A DNA stretch of 64,000 bases, taken from positions 30,244 to 94,243 of the forward strand of contig SUWV01000007.1 in NCBI GenBank assembly GCA_015061315.1, in the 5' to 3' direction. This stretch comes from Lentimicrobiaceae bacterium. GTDB taxonomy: Bacteria > Bacteroidota > Bacteroidia > Bacteroidales > F082. Made by a program: the position numbers and the translations under genes. The notes beneath the pieces were generated by a model, which ran no database searches, was not told where the DNA came from, and was given only the letters and a program-made list of their open reading frames with translations. This document shows positions 18,513 to 29,500 of the stretch, in pieces. Each line of letters starts with the position of its first letter. Position 1 is the stretch's first letter.

Positions 18513-20570
18513 TTAATACGTTCCGAATATTTTTCTCAAAATCCATTCAATGGAAATGAGCGATAAAATTACAAAAAATAATGATTTCATGTTGATTAAA
18601 TCTTTATAATCTGTTTCTTCTCTCATTATTGATGTTATTCTTTCATCATTATCAATAGCTTTCGTGAGTTTGTCTAATTCATTGACGTAGAAATTCTTTC
18701 CGCCTGTAAGTGATGATAATAACTGCATCCTTTGTGAATTGGCAACTAAATCTTGTGCTTCTGCTCCAACATCATCAACGGTAAAACTTCCTTTTTCTGA
18801 ATATATTATGTTGCCGTATCGTGCTTCAGCTGTGAAATTGTAAATTCCTTTTGGCAATGTGCTGATATTTAGATAATACGATTTGTCTTTTTTTGAAAAA
18901 TAATATTCGTAAATCTTTTTGGTATTTTTGTTGCTTATATTAATTCTCAAATCTGATTCGTTTGTCAATTCTTGGCTCGGATTTCTTAAGTCGGCAGTGA
19001 AAATGATAGGTTCGTTATTTAGGTAACTTTCTTTATGGTTGATTATTAGCTCTTTGTCTTTTTCTGTTAAAAGATATTTGACGGATTTTGTAAATATTTC
19101 CTCAAAATTATCGTAACTTTTGTTGTTGTAATAATCATATAATTTCCATTTCCAAATATTAGTGCCAAAAAGGAAAGCGTTTTTTCTTTCATCGCTGCTG
19201 AAACTCAAAACGGGATTTGAAGTCGAAATGTCGTTGATATTAGCTTGAAGCAGAATGTCGTGATTGTTTTTGTAAGAAAATTCCAGATGTGGCAATGATA
19301 GGGGAGGAAATTTGTTTATTTCATTAACTATTTCGTTATCAATGTTAAAAAGTCCGAATGTGTTGTTAAGATATGGTTTGATATCTAAATTACTATTAAC
19401 AGCTCCCCTGTTAATTTCTATTAAGTTTTGTATTTTGTTAAAAGATTCTATATCAGTGTTTTCTCCTACGATATAAAATATCGGAAGATCTTTATTTTCT
19501 TTTAATGCATGATTTAATTCTTCAAAATTACTCATTCCAAGATATGGGATCTGATGTAGAAAGATAATGTCATATTCTTTTAAATCAGGAAGTTGCTCGT
19601 TAGAAAATATTATCTCTATATCGAAATTGTCGGCGAGAATGTTTTTTATGCTGCCCAAATCAGGGTGAGGCGATTTTGCATAAAACAGTACCTTATATTG
19701 TTTGTCGACTACATTGATAAACAATCTTTTGCTGTTATTCTTTGTTGTGAGTTCGTCCTCGATTTCTTCAATCTGAATGTCTATTTGTTTCGCGCCTTCT
19801 TCGCCAGAGTCGATACTGAAATCTATTGTGTTAGAAAAACGATTTGTATTGACAGGAATTTCTACTTCTTCAATAATTTCGTTATCAACTAAAAGTTTGA
19901 CATTTATAGTTTTGTTGCGGCAGTTATTTGCATTCGCTACTAATCTTATAGGGATTGTTGTCTCTGTTGGAACGCTTTTGTTGTAAAATACATCCTTGAT
20001 ATACAAATCTGGATAATTTGTTGTGTCTCCGAGTGTTACTGTATAAATTGGAAATGGAAACGACTCTATGTCCTGCTCCGGAGAATATGATTTGTTGCTG
20101 ATGCCGTCGGAAAGTAGAATGACGGCTCCTACGTTTTTCTTGTAATAATCTTTCTTAATAATTTTTAAGACTTCGTGAATGTCGGTGTAATAATCCTGAT
20201 AATCAATAGTGTCAAAATCTTTTACTTCATTGCCGAAAAGATATTTGTCGATAGAATGTTTTTTATTTAGACTATTAATCAATGTGTCTAAAACGAGAGG
20301 ATAATCTTTCTTGTAAAATACAGAGTCTTTGTTTAAAATCAAGGAGTTAGAGTTGTCTTGTGCGATGATTATAGTAGATGGCTCTGTGACTTTATTATTT
20401 ACCTTTATATAAGGGTTAAAGAAGAGTATAACGATTAGACTTATTGATAAGCTTCTGATAATAAACAATATGGTATTTAATAATTTGCTATAATGCTGCT
20501 TTTTGTTCGAGATGTACAAAAGCGTAGCGAAGCATAATCCTATTAAAACCGAAATTATTATCATCAACAT
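18513..20570 (-). CDS. Inner-membrane protein with von Willebrand A (MIDAS) domain
   Basis: A 685-residue protein. Two N-terminal transmembrane helices (about 3-20 and 31-51) precede a VWA-type domain. This has a MIDAS-like D72-x-S74-x-S76 and a later LLSDGIS (D155). A long periplasmic-like region with beta-sandwich and glutamine-amidotransferase-like segments follows, with a final helix near residues 660-680. Such proteins are widespread in Bacteroidota beside Bat-operon genes, but no MoxR or Bat genes lie here. Function unknown; metal-dependent protein binding at the membrane is inferred. A TAAATTTG box lies 21 bp upstream. Confidence 0.72.
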   Translation of the reverse strand: MLMIIISVLIGLCFATLLYISNKKQHYSKLLNTILFIIRSLSISLIVILFFNPYIKVNNKVTEPSTIIIAQDNSNSLILNKDSVFYKKDYPLVLDTLINSLNKKHSIDKYLFGNEVKDFDTIDYQDYYTDIHEVLKIIKKDYYKKNVGAVILLSDGISNKSYSPEQDIESFPFPIYTVTLGDTTNYPDLYIKDVFYNKSVPTETTIPIRLVANANNCRNKTINVKLLVDNEIIEEVEIPVNTNRFSNTIDFSIDSGEEGAKQIDIQIEEIEDELTTKNNSKRLFINVVDKQYKVLFYAKSPHPDLGSIKNILADNFDIEIIFSNEQLPDLKEYDIIFLHQIPYLGMSNFEELNHALKENKDLPIFYIVGENTDIESFNKIQNLIEINRGAVNSNLDIKPYLNNTFGLFNIDNEIVNEINKFPPLSLPHLEFSYKNNHDILLQANINDISTSNPVLSFSSDERKNAFLFGTNIWKWKLYDYYNNKSYDNFEEIFTKSVKYLLTEKDKELIINHKESYLNNEPIIFTADLRNPSQELTNESDLRINISNKNTKKIYEYYFSKKDKSYYLNISTLPKGIYNFTAEARYGNIIYSEKGSFTVDDVGAEAQDLVANSQRMQLLSSLTGGKNFYVNELDKLTKAIDNDERITSIMREETDYKDLINMKSLFFVILSLISIEWILRKIFGTY

Positions 20571-20590
20571 TTTGGAAAATTAATTGTTTG

Positions 20591-20598
20591 CAAATTTA
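20591..20598 (-). promoter_or_regulatory. -7 box (TAAATTTG) for the VWA/SlyD transcript
   Basis: TAAATTTG on the minus strand, 20 bp before the ATG at 20570, matches TAnnTTTG and predicts a short leader. Confidence 0.5.
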
Positions 20599-20660
20599 AT
20601 AAAAAGACTTGTAAGAGCATTATTTATAGTTAAAGTTTAATGTTAAAAAAAATTATAAAA

Positions 20661-20694
20661 TTTTGTGTTTATATTTTTTAATAAATTATTTTTG
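20661..20694 (+). promoter_or_regulatory. Promoter for the YrdC/TsaC-like gene
   Basis: TATTTTTG at 20687-20694 with TTTTG at 20661-20665 (about 21 bp apart). The start site should fall near 20700, only some 7 bases before the ATG at 20708, which excludes the TTG start at 20663. Confidence 0.5.
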
Positions 20695-20707
20695 TTGCAA
20701 TAAAAAA

Positions 20708-21286
20708 ATGAATGATATGAATGCTTTTGAGTTAGAAGTTAATAAATGTTGTGATTTGTTAAAAGAAGGTAAAGTTATTATATATCCAACGGATACTATT
20801 TGGGGAATTGGTTGTGATGCAACGAATTACGACGCAGTTGAGAAGATATATAAGGTAAAAGAACGTTCCAAAGGCAAGGGCTTGATAGTGTTGGTTGATA
20901 GCATAGAAATGTTAAAGGATTATGTAAATAATTTGCCACCTATCGCTCCTGATATAATTCGCGCTGCTAAAAATCCTTTGAGTGTCATATATTCTGAGTC
21001 GAAGGGTTTGGCGAAAAATGTATCTTCAGATGGCTCTATTTGCATCCGCGTGGTCGATAATGATTTCTGTAAAGCCTTGATTGCTAAGTTGGGACGCCCA
21101 ATAACTTCAACATCTGCTAATCTCGCAGGCGATATGGCTCCTTCTATTTATGTGGAAATCAGCGAGCATATCAAATCGTCGGTTGATTATGTGGTTCAGC
21201 TTTATCATGATGTCTTGACAAAACCTAAAGCATCGACAATCATAAGGTTATATGAAGATAATCACTTTGATGTTATACGTCAGTGA
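20708..21286 (+). CDS. tsaC: Threonylcarbamoyl-AMP synthase (Sua5/YciO/YrdC family)
   Basis: A 192-residue YrdC-domain protein. It carries the family's ATP/threonine pocket motifs: IIYPTDTIWGIGCDA near the start, KVKERSKGKGLIVLV, then RVVDNDFCKAL and TSTSANLAGD. It should make threonylcarbamoyl-AMP from threonine, bicarbonate and ATP for the t6A37 tRNA modification. YciO-type paralogues of the same fold cannot be fully excluded. Start at ATG 20708 is chosen because the promoter box lies just upstream; ATG at 20717 is also possible. It is followed by a 7-bp repeat array and the S41 peptidase gene. Confidence 0.85.
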   Translation: MNDMNAFELEVNKCCDLLKEGKVIIYPTDTIWGIGCDATNYDAVEKIYKVKERSKGKGLIVLVDSIEMLKDYVNNLPPIAPDIIRAAKNPLSVIYSESKGLAKNVSSDGSICIRVVDNDFCKALIAKLGRPITSTSANLAGDMAPSIYVEISEHIKSSVDYVVQLYHDVLTKPKASTIIRLYEDNHFDVIRQ

Positions 21287-21333
21287 CAATTAACAATTGA
21301 CAATTGACAGTTTACAATTAACAATTTATAGTT
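21285..21333. repeat. Heptamer tandem array after the YrdC-like gene
   Basis: Seven 7-bp units in register: GACAATT, AACAATT, GACAATT, GACAGTT, TACAATT, AACAATT, TATAGTT. The array begins at the last bases of the stop codon and ends 18 bp before the S41 peptidase ATG. Confidence 0.8.
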
Positions 21334-21351
21334 TGTTTATTAGAAGAAGAT

Positions 21352-22962
21352 ATGAAACATTTAAGATTATTATTATTCCTATTTATTGGTTTGCAGCTTT
21401 CGCTTAATGCTCAGGAGAAGCAGTCGGAGGTAAAAATGGATTCTAAGTCGGCGCTTCAGAAGTTGTCGACGGTTTATTATTTGATTAACAATTTTTATGT
21501 AGACACTGCCGATTTTGATAATTTGACGGATGAGGCTATTGTAGCAGCACTCAAGGAGTTAGATCCACATTCTGCATATATCCCAAGGGAAGACGTTCAA
21601 AAAGCTAACGAACCTTTGGAAGGTAGTTTTGAAGGAATTGGAGTGACGTTTCAGATATTTCAGGATACTATTTTGGTTATCACACCAGTGCCTGGCGGTC
21701 CTTCTGATAAGGTAGGCATTATGGCTGGAGATAAGATTGTGAAGATAGACGGAGAAGATGCCTTTGGTAAAAAAGTTAATAATGAATATGTTGCAAAACA
21801 CTTGAGAGGTAAGAAGGGAACTAAAGTTACTCTTGGTATTAAACGTGGCGATAGTAATGAACTTATTGATTTTGAAGTTACTCGCGATGCCATTCCGCTT
21901 AACAGCATCGATGCTTCTTTTATGCTCGATAAAAATATTGGCTACATCAAATTGGATCGTTTTGCTAAGACATCAATGGAAGAGTTTGAAGAGGCTATGA
22001 CGGAACTGAAAGCTAAGAAAATGAAGTCGTTGATTCTCGATTTGAGAGGTAATAGTGGCGGCTACCTCAATGTTGCTGTCGAATTAAGTAATCAGTTTTT
22101 GAAGAAAGATAAGACGATAGTCTTTACAGAAGGCGATAAGAGTCCTAAGCAGATTTTCGCTACCGACAAAAACGGTAAGTTCGCTGACGGTAAACTCGTG
22201 ATTTTGATTGATGAGGGTTCGGCTTCGGCGAGCGAGATTGTCTCAGGCGCTGTTCAAGATTGGGATAGGGGCGTGCTTATTGGTAGGCGCTCGTTTGGTA
22301 AAGGCTTGGTGCAGAGACCTTTCAATCTTCCAGACGGCTCGGTGATACGTCTTACAACAGCTCGTTACTATACACCTACCGGTCGTTGCATACAGCGCTC
22401 CTACGACAAAGGTTCGGAGGATTATTTTAAGGAAATGACAAAACGAATGAAACATGGCGAGTTCTATCATGCCGATAGTATTCAATTCCCTGACTCTCTG
22501 AAGTATTCGACATTGTTGAGCGAGAGGACGGTGTATGGCGGAGGCGGAATTATGCCAGATATTTTCATGCCTGTTGATACATCTTACGCTACCCAATTAT
22601 ACACCGATTTGGTTCGTAAAGGTATCTTTAATCGTTTTACTGTCGATTATGTTATGGAGCATAGAAAAGAAATTATTGAGCAATATGGTGATTTTGAGAA
22701 CTTTGATGATGATTTCCAAGTGACAGATTCTATGATTGAAGATTTTAAGAATTACGCTGAGAAAGAAAAAGTGGACTGGAATGATGAGCAGTATGAACGT
22801 TCGGCTCCTTTGATAAAGTTGCAGCTTAAAGCTTTGATAGCTCGTAATGAATGGGATATGGAGGCTTATTATAAGGTCGTGATGCAAGATGATAAAGTGG
22901 TGCAAAAAGCGGTTGAGATCCTTAACGACTCGAACCAGTATAGAAAGATATTGAATAGATAA
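21352..22962 (+). CDS. ctpA: C-terminal processing peptidase (S41 family) with PDZ domain
   Basis: A 536-residue exported serine peptidase of the CtpA/Prc group. The order is signal peptide (ending LSLNA), helical N-domain, PDZ domain at about 85-175, then the S41 domain. It uses a Ser-Lys dyad, S292 in GSASASE and K317 in RSFGKG, spaced by 25 residues as in the plant D1-processing enzyme. It trims C-termini of periplasmic or envelope proteins. The C-terminal 130 residues after the catalytic core are rich in charged helices. A strong hairpin terminator follows at 22990. Confidence 0.92.
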   Translation: MKHLRLLLFLFIGLQLSLNAQEKQSEVKMDSKSALQKLSTVYYLINNFYVDTADFDNLTDEAIVAALKELDPHSAYIPREDVQKANEPLEGSFEGIGVTFQIFQDTILVITPVPGGPSDKVGIMAGDKIVKIDGEDAFGKKVNNEYVAKHLRGKKGTKVTLGIKRGDSNELIDFEVTRDAIPLNSIDASFMLDKNIGYIKLDRFAKTSMEEFEEAMTELKAKKMKSLILDLRGNSGGYLNVAVELSNQFLKKDKTIVFTEGDKSPKQIFATDKNGKFADGKLVILIDEGSASASEIVSGAVQDWDRGVLIGRRSFGKGLVQRPFNLPDGSVIRLTTARYYTPTGRCIQRSYDKGSEDYFKEMTKRMKHGEFYHADSIQFPDSLKYSTLLSERTVYGGGGIMPDIFMPVDTSYATQLYTDLVRKGIFNRFTVDYVMEHRKEIIEQYGDFENFDDDFQVTDSMIEDFKNYAEKEKVDWNDEQYERSAPLIKLQLKALIARNEWDMEAYYKVVMQDDKVVQKAVEILNDSNQYRKILNR

Positions 22963-22989
22963 GTAATACTTTATTTTCAATACGTTATG

Positions 22990-23026
22990 AATAAAGAAGG
23001 CTTTGTGAGGTCTTCTTTATTTTTTT
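22990..23026 (+). terminator. Intrinsic terminator of the S41 peptidase gene
   Basis: AATAAAGAAG (22990-22999) pairs with CTTCTTTATT (23012-23021), followed by a T run. Confidence 0.8.
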
Positions 23027-23083
23027 ATTCTGAAAAATGATATTTATTTTGAAAATACCTTATTTATATTAGTGAAAAATCAT

Positions 23084-23091
23084 TAAATTTG
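23084..23091 (+). promoter_or_regulatory. -7 box (TAAATTTG) for the first C25 peptidase
   Basis: TAAATTTG matches TAnnTTTG and would leave an untranslated leader of about 90 bases before the ATG at 23189, longer than most leaders here. Confidence 0.45.
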
Positions 23092-23188
23092 TAGGCTTGA
23101 TAATTAGCTTAAATGAAGTCTTTTTCATGAGAGTGAAAGTCGGGTTTTAAAGAGAAATAAATATTAAAATATAACTAAACTAATTCAG

Positions 23189-26100
23189 ATGAAAAAAATG
23201 CAGATTTCTATTTTTCAGAAGGTTGTTGCCTTGTGTGTTATGGCTATGATGAGTGTTCAGCTTAACGCTCAAGCACGGATTGAATTGAATTCGGGTTTTA
23301 GAGGAAACCAGATCTCGGAATCGACTTTGAAAGGTTTTGAGACGACGTTTTCATATAACGCTATCGACATGGAAAACGTTGAGACAGAGTTTGGTGCTTT
23401 TTCGAGACTCGTTATGTCGGATGCAGTTCCAAGTGGTGAGATAGGAGCTCCATCATTGCCTGTCACCCGCAAGCTGATAGCAGTCCCTTTTGGCGCAAAA
23501 CCTGTAGTGAATGTAGTGGCTTATACTACTTCAGATTATAAACTTAACGATTATGGCGTAGAAAGAGTATATCCACAACAGCCATCGTATAGTAAAGATA
23601 CAAAAACGGAAGATGTCGTTTTTCAATATGATAAGAAAGCTTATAGAACAAGAGCTCATTCAAATTCACCAGAAGTCTCTATGGAGATTTTAGGAACGAT
23701 GCGTGGAGTTCAAATAGCTGCTTTACAAGTAGAACCTGTCAGTTATAATCCAGCAAATAATACACTTCGTGTTTATAACGATATACAATTAGATGTCGAT
23801 TTTGAAAATGCAGAAGTTGAAACGACAGAAAAGGTTTTGTTGGAATCATACAGCCCTTATTTTGATGTGGTTTATAAACAATTATATAACTCGAGAGCCG
23901 TTACCGATATTTTTGATGAACATCCTGACTTATACAAGGCTCCAGTATATATGACTGTCGTGGCTAACAGTATGTTTGAAGAGGCTCTTCAGCCATGGCT
24001 TGAATGGAAGACACAAAAAGGTTTCTTTATCAATGTGAAATATGTTGAAAGTAATACGCTTGCATCAGAAATACAATCGCATGTCAAAGAGCAATATAAT
24101 AGTGAGAATAAACCTACTTTCCTTGTCATTGTCGGAGATAGCGATAAAGTGGCTCCAAGTGTTCCTTCTGGACAAGAGACGAATTTGGTTACTGACTTGT
24201 ACTATGGTAGTCTTGATGGTGATTACTTCCCTGACATTTACTATAGCAGAATGAGTTGTGAGACAGTGGAAGAACTTGAAAATTTGATAAATAAAGTTCT
24301 TCAATATGAAAAATATACAATGCCAGATCCTTCATATCTAAACAATGCCTTGATGATAGCTGGCGTTGATAACTGGTGGAATCCTAAAGTGGGAACGCCT
24401 TCCATTAATTATGCAACAAACTTTTTCTTCAACCAAACCAATGGCATGGATAAAGTGTATAAATACACTAATGTCTATACAGGCTGCTACGATAATATAA
24501 ATACAGGTGTAGGCTTTGTGAACTATACGGCTCATGGCGTTGAAACAGGTTGGGTGGATCCTGCTTTTAGCAATGCCGATGTTTTGAAATTATCTAACAA
24601 AGACAAATATTTCTGGGCGTTGGGAAACTGCTGCCTCACTGGTAACTGGGGATATACACAGTCGCCATGTTTGGGTGAGACAATGATTAGAGCTAAAGAA
24701 AAAGGAGCGTGGGGATATATCGGATCATGCCCTGTAACATACTGGTATGAAGATTATTATTTCGTTGTAGGTGCGACAGCTGTGTATGATAAAATGCCTA
24801 ATGTAACACAAACAGAGACCGGAGTCTATGAAATGATTTGGGAAGATGATGTCTACAATGTTTTGTCGGCAATTCCTTTTGTTGGCAACCTCTCTGTGAC
24901 AAGTGCCCGTTCTAATGCTGAATATGAAAATACCAACGGCATTGAGACGTTGTACTATTGGGAAGCTTATCACACAATTGGCGACGGAACAGTCATGCCG
25001 TTCAGAACAAATCCTACTCCTAATACAGTTTCTCATCCTGATATTATCAATATGGGATTAGATTTTTATACTGTTGCAGCTGAGCCTTCATCATACGTCG
25101 CAATATCAAAGGACGGAGTATTGCATGGCGCGGCAGAAGTTGGAATAGCAGGCGTGGTAGATGTTCCAATCACTCCTATATTGTCAGACGGCGAAGCAAC
25201 AGTGGTGGTGACACATCCAAGACATATACCTTATATTAAGAACGTAACAGTGGCTCCAACAGAAGGTCCTTACTTGTCGGTATATTCGGTAAATCCAGAA
25301 AGTTTTCCTGTAAATCAAGAATGTAAGATGACATTGACAGTTAGAAATGTAGGTGAAGAGTCGACTGAAGGTGAAACAAAAGTTACATTAAGCAGTGATT
25401 CGGAATATATAACATTCACAGATTCGCAAGCTACATTCTCGTCATTGGCATCAAAATCAACAATTGATTTGAATGATGAGTTTTCTTTTGTAATTGACAA
25501 AACAGCTGACGATGAAACAGTTATCATAATTGATTGTGAAATAGAATATGACACAATGAAATGGAATAACAAATTCTTGGTGAATGTCGTAAGTCCTATC
25601 ATTGAATATGAAGATTATGTGTGGGGCAACAGTTTTGAACCTGGTGGAACATTCAGCGTCAAAGCTAAATTTAAAAATGTGGGACGATATAAAGCAACAA
25701 ATGCTGTTGTGACAGCTACAACATCAAGTGAATATGTTACATTTAAGAATGCGACAGCAAGCAAGGAGGTGATCGATATAGATGAAGTCGCTGAATTTGA
25801 TTTTGAGTTTACTGTAGACGCATCATGTCCTATGACAGAAAAATTCCATGTCGATTTCAGCTTGGTGGCTGATAACGACAAAACGGCAAACGGTTCATGT
25901 GTCTTGACAAATGTTTGTGATGTGGTGTTTACTTTGAAAGACCAGTTTGGCGATGGCTGGGCAAAATCGGCTATCGAAGTGAAATATGACGACGGTACAC
26001 CAACCGATACACTGACGATGTTTGATGGGGATTTGCTTGCTATTGAAAAAGGTATCGCCTTAGGAACAAAAGTAACGGTTTCTTTCATTAAAGCTAAATA

Positions 26101-26473
26101 TAATAGCTATGAATGTTCATATACCATTGAATATAAAGATGGTGAATTGATATACGATTCTGGAAAGAATCTTAAAGAAGGACTACATTGCGAATTTGTG
26201 ACAAGTTGTATTGATACCACAAATGTAAATGAAATTGAGGTGAATAATGTTAAGTTCGATGTTTATCCAAATCCAGCAACTGATGTTATTAATATTACAT
26301 CGAATGCTCCAAGATATGAGTATCAGATGATAAACAGCTTAGGACAAGTGGTGCTCGAAGGAGTTTCGTCAGAAGATAATACCATTTCTGTTGCTAATAT
26401 GCAAAATGGAATTTATTTCTTGAAACTTGTAGCTGATGGTGAAATGAAAATTAATAAAATAATAATTCAATAG
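23189..26473 (+). CDS. Gingipain-family (C25) cysteine peptidase with T9SS sorting domain
   Basis: A 1094-residue surface peptidase. Order: signal peptide (to about residue 28), propeptide-like region to about 245, C25 catalytic domain about 252-600, two CARDB/Ig-like modules at about 680-900, a further small beta domain, and a type A T9SS C-terminal domain from about 1023 (VYPNPATDV...) to the end (KIIIQ). The catalytic pair is H449 (TAHG) and C482 (CLTG). The 33-residue spacing equals H211/C244 of P. gingivalis RgpB. The protein should be exported by T9SS and fixed to the outer surface. It is more distant from the next two peptidases than they are from each other. Substrate preference is unknown. 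Confidence 0.87.
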   Translation: MKKMQISIFQKVVALCVMAMMSVQLNAQARIELNSGFRGNQISESTLKGFETTFSYNAIDMENVETEFGAFSRLVMSDAVPSGEIGAPSLPVTRKLIAVPFGAKPVVNVVAYTTSDYKLNDYGVERVYPQQPSYSKDTKTEDVVFQYDKKAYRTRAHSNSPEVSMEILGTMRGVQIAALQVEPVSYNPANNTLRVYNDIQLDVDFENAEVETTEKVLLESYSPYFDVVYKQLYNSRAVTDIFDEHPDLYKAPVYMTVVANSMFEEALQPWLEWKTQKGFFINVKYVESNTLASEIQSHVKEQYNSENKPTFLVIVGDSDKVAPSVPSGQETNLVTDLYYGSLDGDYFPDIYYSRMSCETVEELENLINKVLQYEKYTMPDPSYLNNALMIAGVDNWWNPKVGTPSINYATNFFFNQTNGMDKVYKYTNVYTGCYDNINTGVGFVNYTAHGVETGWVDPAFSNADVLKLSNKDKYFWALGNCCLTGNWGYTQSPCLGETMIRAKEKGAWGYIGSCPVTYWYEDYYFVVGATAVYDKMPNVTQTETGVYEMIWEDDVYNVLSAIPFVGNLSVTSARSNAEYENTNGIETLYYWEAYHTIGDGTVMPFRTNPTPNTVSHPDIINMGLDFYTVAAEPSSYVAISKDGVLHGAAEVGIAGVVDVPITPILSDGEATVVVTHPRHIPYIKNVTVAPTEGPYLSVYSVNPESFPVNQECKMTLTVRNVGEESTEGETKVTLSSDSEYITFTDSQATFSSLASKSTIDLNDEFSFVIDKTADDETVIIIDCEIEYDTMKWNNKFLVNVVSPIIEYEDYVWGNSFEPGGTFSVKAKFKNVGRYKATNAVVTATTSSEYVTFKNATASKEVIDIDEVAEFDFEFTVDASCPMTEKFHVDFSLVADNDKTANGSCVLTNVCDVVFTLKDQFGDGWAKSAIEVKYDDGTPTDTLTMFDGDLLAIEKGIALGTKVTVSFIKAKYNSYECSYTIEYKDGELIYDSGKNLKEGLHCEFVTSCIDTTNVNEIEVNNVKFDVYPNPATDVINITSNAPRYEYQMINSLGQVVLEGVSSEDNTISVANMQNGIYFLKLVADGEMKINKIIIQ

Positions 26474-26485
26474 ATTTAAACATTT

Positions 26486-26516
26486 AAGGGCAAAACTATT
26501 TGGTTTTACCCTTTTT
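26486..26516 (+). terminator. Intrinsic terminator after the first C25 peptidase
   Basis: AAGGGCAAAAC (26486-26496) pairs with GTTTTACCCTT (26503-26513) with one mismatch, then a short T run. It separates the first peptidase from the second, whose ATG is only about 20 bp further. Confidence 0.75.
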
Positions 26517-26536
26517 AATTAATTTGAGAAATTACT

Positions 26537-29500
26537 ATGAAAAAAACTTTTTTAACAATTATTGCTTTTTTGTTGGCATTGTCTATCAATGCACAAGAAT
26601 GGGTCGGAATTAATAAGAGTGCTCATAAAAGAATACAGGAGAAATTGATTTCTTCATCGGAAAATTCAATAATCGTTGATGTTGATATAAATGGTTTCTA
26701 TAAGGAGACGGTAAAGACAGACAAAGGCGATATGCTTATTATCAGTGGTGAGGATATGGCAGCGATGCCAATAAAAGGAGCTCCTAATCTCCCAATGTAT
26801 CCAATATCTATGATAGTAGGTGACTATGCTGAAATGGAAATAGCAATCATAAAATCAGAGTATGTTGATTTTGAGAATGTTGATGTTGCACCTTCAAAAG
26901 GAAACTTTAGCCGACAAATAAATCCTGATGATGTTCCATATACTTATGGCGGTATGTATCAGGAAGATGCGTTTTATCCTGCTCAACAAGCATCACTCGG
27001 TGAACCTTATATCTTGCGTGACTTCCGTGCACAGAATATGATGGTATATCCATATTCATATAATCCTGTGACAAAAACATTACGCGTTTATACTTATATG
27101 AGAATTGAAGCAAAGAAAGTGAGCGATAATGGTGTCAACCAAAAAGTTAATCGTAAGAGAAATAATAAAGTAGCTCCAGAAGTCAATGCATTATACGAAC
27201 GTCGTTTCATTAATTATCCTTCAAAAGAAACAAGATATTCGTTCTTGGAAGAAGAAGGCGAGATGTTGATAGTTTGTGTTGATGAATATGCAGAAGCACT
27301 GCAGCCTTTGGTTGAGTGGAAAAACATATCTGGTCGTCCTACATCATTAGTTAAATTGTCGGAGACTGGTGATAACTTAAAAGAATATATCGAGAGTTAT
27401 TACGCTGAAAATCCTGAGCTTGTTTATCTGCTGTTAGTCGGAGAACATAATAATTTGCCTGCACATCCAATGAGCGGTGGTAGATCTGACAACTATTTCG
27501 GTATGTTGGAAGGTGACGATTATTACGAAGAAGTGATGGTGGGCCGTTTGTCTGTAAAATCGGTAGGCGATGTTGTAAATCAGGTTAATAAAATAATTCA
27601 TTATGAACGTAATATTGATGAAACAGCTACATGGTTGTCGAAGGCTGCTGGTGTCGCCGCTAAAGAAGGTCAAGGTCACTATGGCGAAGTCGACTATGAA
27701 CACATGGATTTTATCAGAGATACCTTATTGAATTATACTTATACAGAAGTCTCTCAATATTATGCAAACGTTAATTATCCTTCATCATCACAAATGGTAG
27801 TTGACTTCAGTGAAGGCTTAGGCTTGATTAATTATTGTAATCACGGTAGCCCTGAAAGTTGGGCTGTGGCAAATTTCACTACAAAGGAAGTCCACAGATT
27901 GACAAACGACAACAAGTTGCCTTTTATATGGTCGGTGGCTTGTAATAATGGTCAGTTCGACTATGATGAATGTTTCGCTGAAGCATGGATGAGAGCCTCG
28001 AATCCAAACACAGGTGGATTGACGGGTGCTATTGGCGGTATGTTCTCATGGATTTCTCAGCCATGGAATCCACCAATGTATGCTCAAGATGAGATGGTCG
28101 CTATTTTGACAGAATGGCGTGAAGGATATAAGCATACTCTCGGCGGCGCATCATGTAATGGTAATATGTTTATGATGGATATGGATCCTTTTGAAGGACC
28201 AGAGACTCACAACACTTGGATACTCTTCGGCGATCCTTCCTTGATGATAAGAACAGATGTGCCTAAACCATTGAATATTACTTTGCCTCAACAGGATTTG
28301 TTTGTAGGTATGACACAGTTTAATATCGGTGCTGAAGCTGATTATGGTATCGCTACATTATCGTTTAATGGCGAAATACTTGCAAGCGCTCCAATAAAAA
28401 ATGGTGTGGCAGAACTCGTTTTTGAACCTCTTAAAATTGAAGGAAAAGCTAAATTGGTCGTGATGGGTTATAATAGAGTCACGGAAGTTAAAGAAATAAA
28501 CGTCATTCCGGCTGAGACTCCTTATCTCATCCATACCTCTCATGAAATTCATGAAGATAACGGCGCGTTAGAATATGGTAAGACAACAGACATCTCTATG
28601 AGAATAAAGAATGTTGGTAAGCAAGCTACTAATAATGTGACCGTTACTCTTAGCGCTAATTCTGAATATGTTACAATATCAAAGAACAATGTTCAAATTA
28701 CTACAATCAACGCCAATGAAGAAATAAATCTTGATAAGGCATTTACCGTTAATATTAACCCTAGCATACCAGATGAGACAAAAATAGAATTTACAGTGAC
28801 ATGTAGCAATGGTACAGATACATGGACAACAATGTTTTATGAATATGCATACGCACCAGTATTCGTAATCAATAGGGTAGGCATGCACTCCAACAAACTT
28901 GCTCAACCTGGAGAGAAATCCGCTATTGAAATTGAATTTGAAAATGTTGGTAATGCGGTGGCTTATAATGTTGTAACAGAAGCGTATAGTAGTTCATCTG
29001 ATATTGAGTTTGAAGATATATCGGCTGTTACTGAAGAAGTTAAAGTAGGTGAATCTTATGTTGTGACATTAGATTTCAATGTGGCTAAGTCTGTATTGAT
29101 AGGTACCGTGTTCGATGTGATTTGTACGGTTAATGCAGATTTCGTAACAGAATCAACGAATTATGAATTAAAAGTCGGCTTGGTCGGTGATAACTTTGAA
29201 ACTGGTGATTTCTCGGCTCATGAATGGAAAATAGAAGGTGAAGGCGTATGGGTCATAGATTCAATAAAACCATACGAAGGTAAATATTGCGTCAAATCGG
29301 ATAATGTGTCTAATAATAAATACACAAGAATGAAAGTTCAGGTTGATGTGGTTGCCGATGGCCCATTGACATTCTATGTTAAAACATCATCAGAATTATA
29401 TTACGACAAATTGGAATTCCTTGTTAATTCTTTGGCATATAAAGAATGGTCGGGCGAAACTGATTGGGAACAATATACGCATCAATTGAAAAAAGGTTCT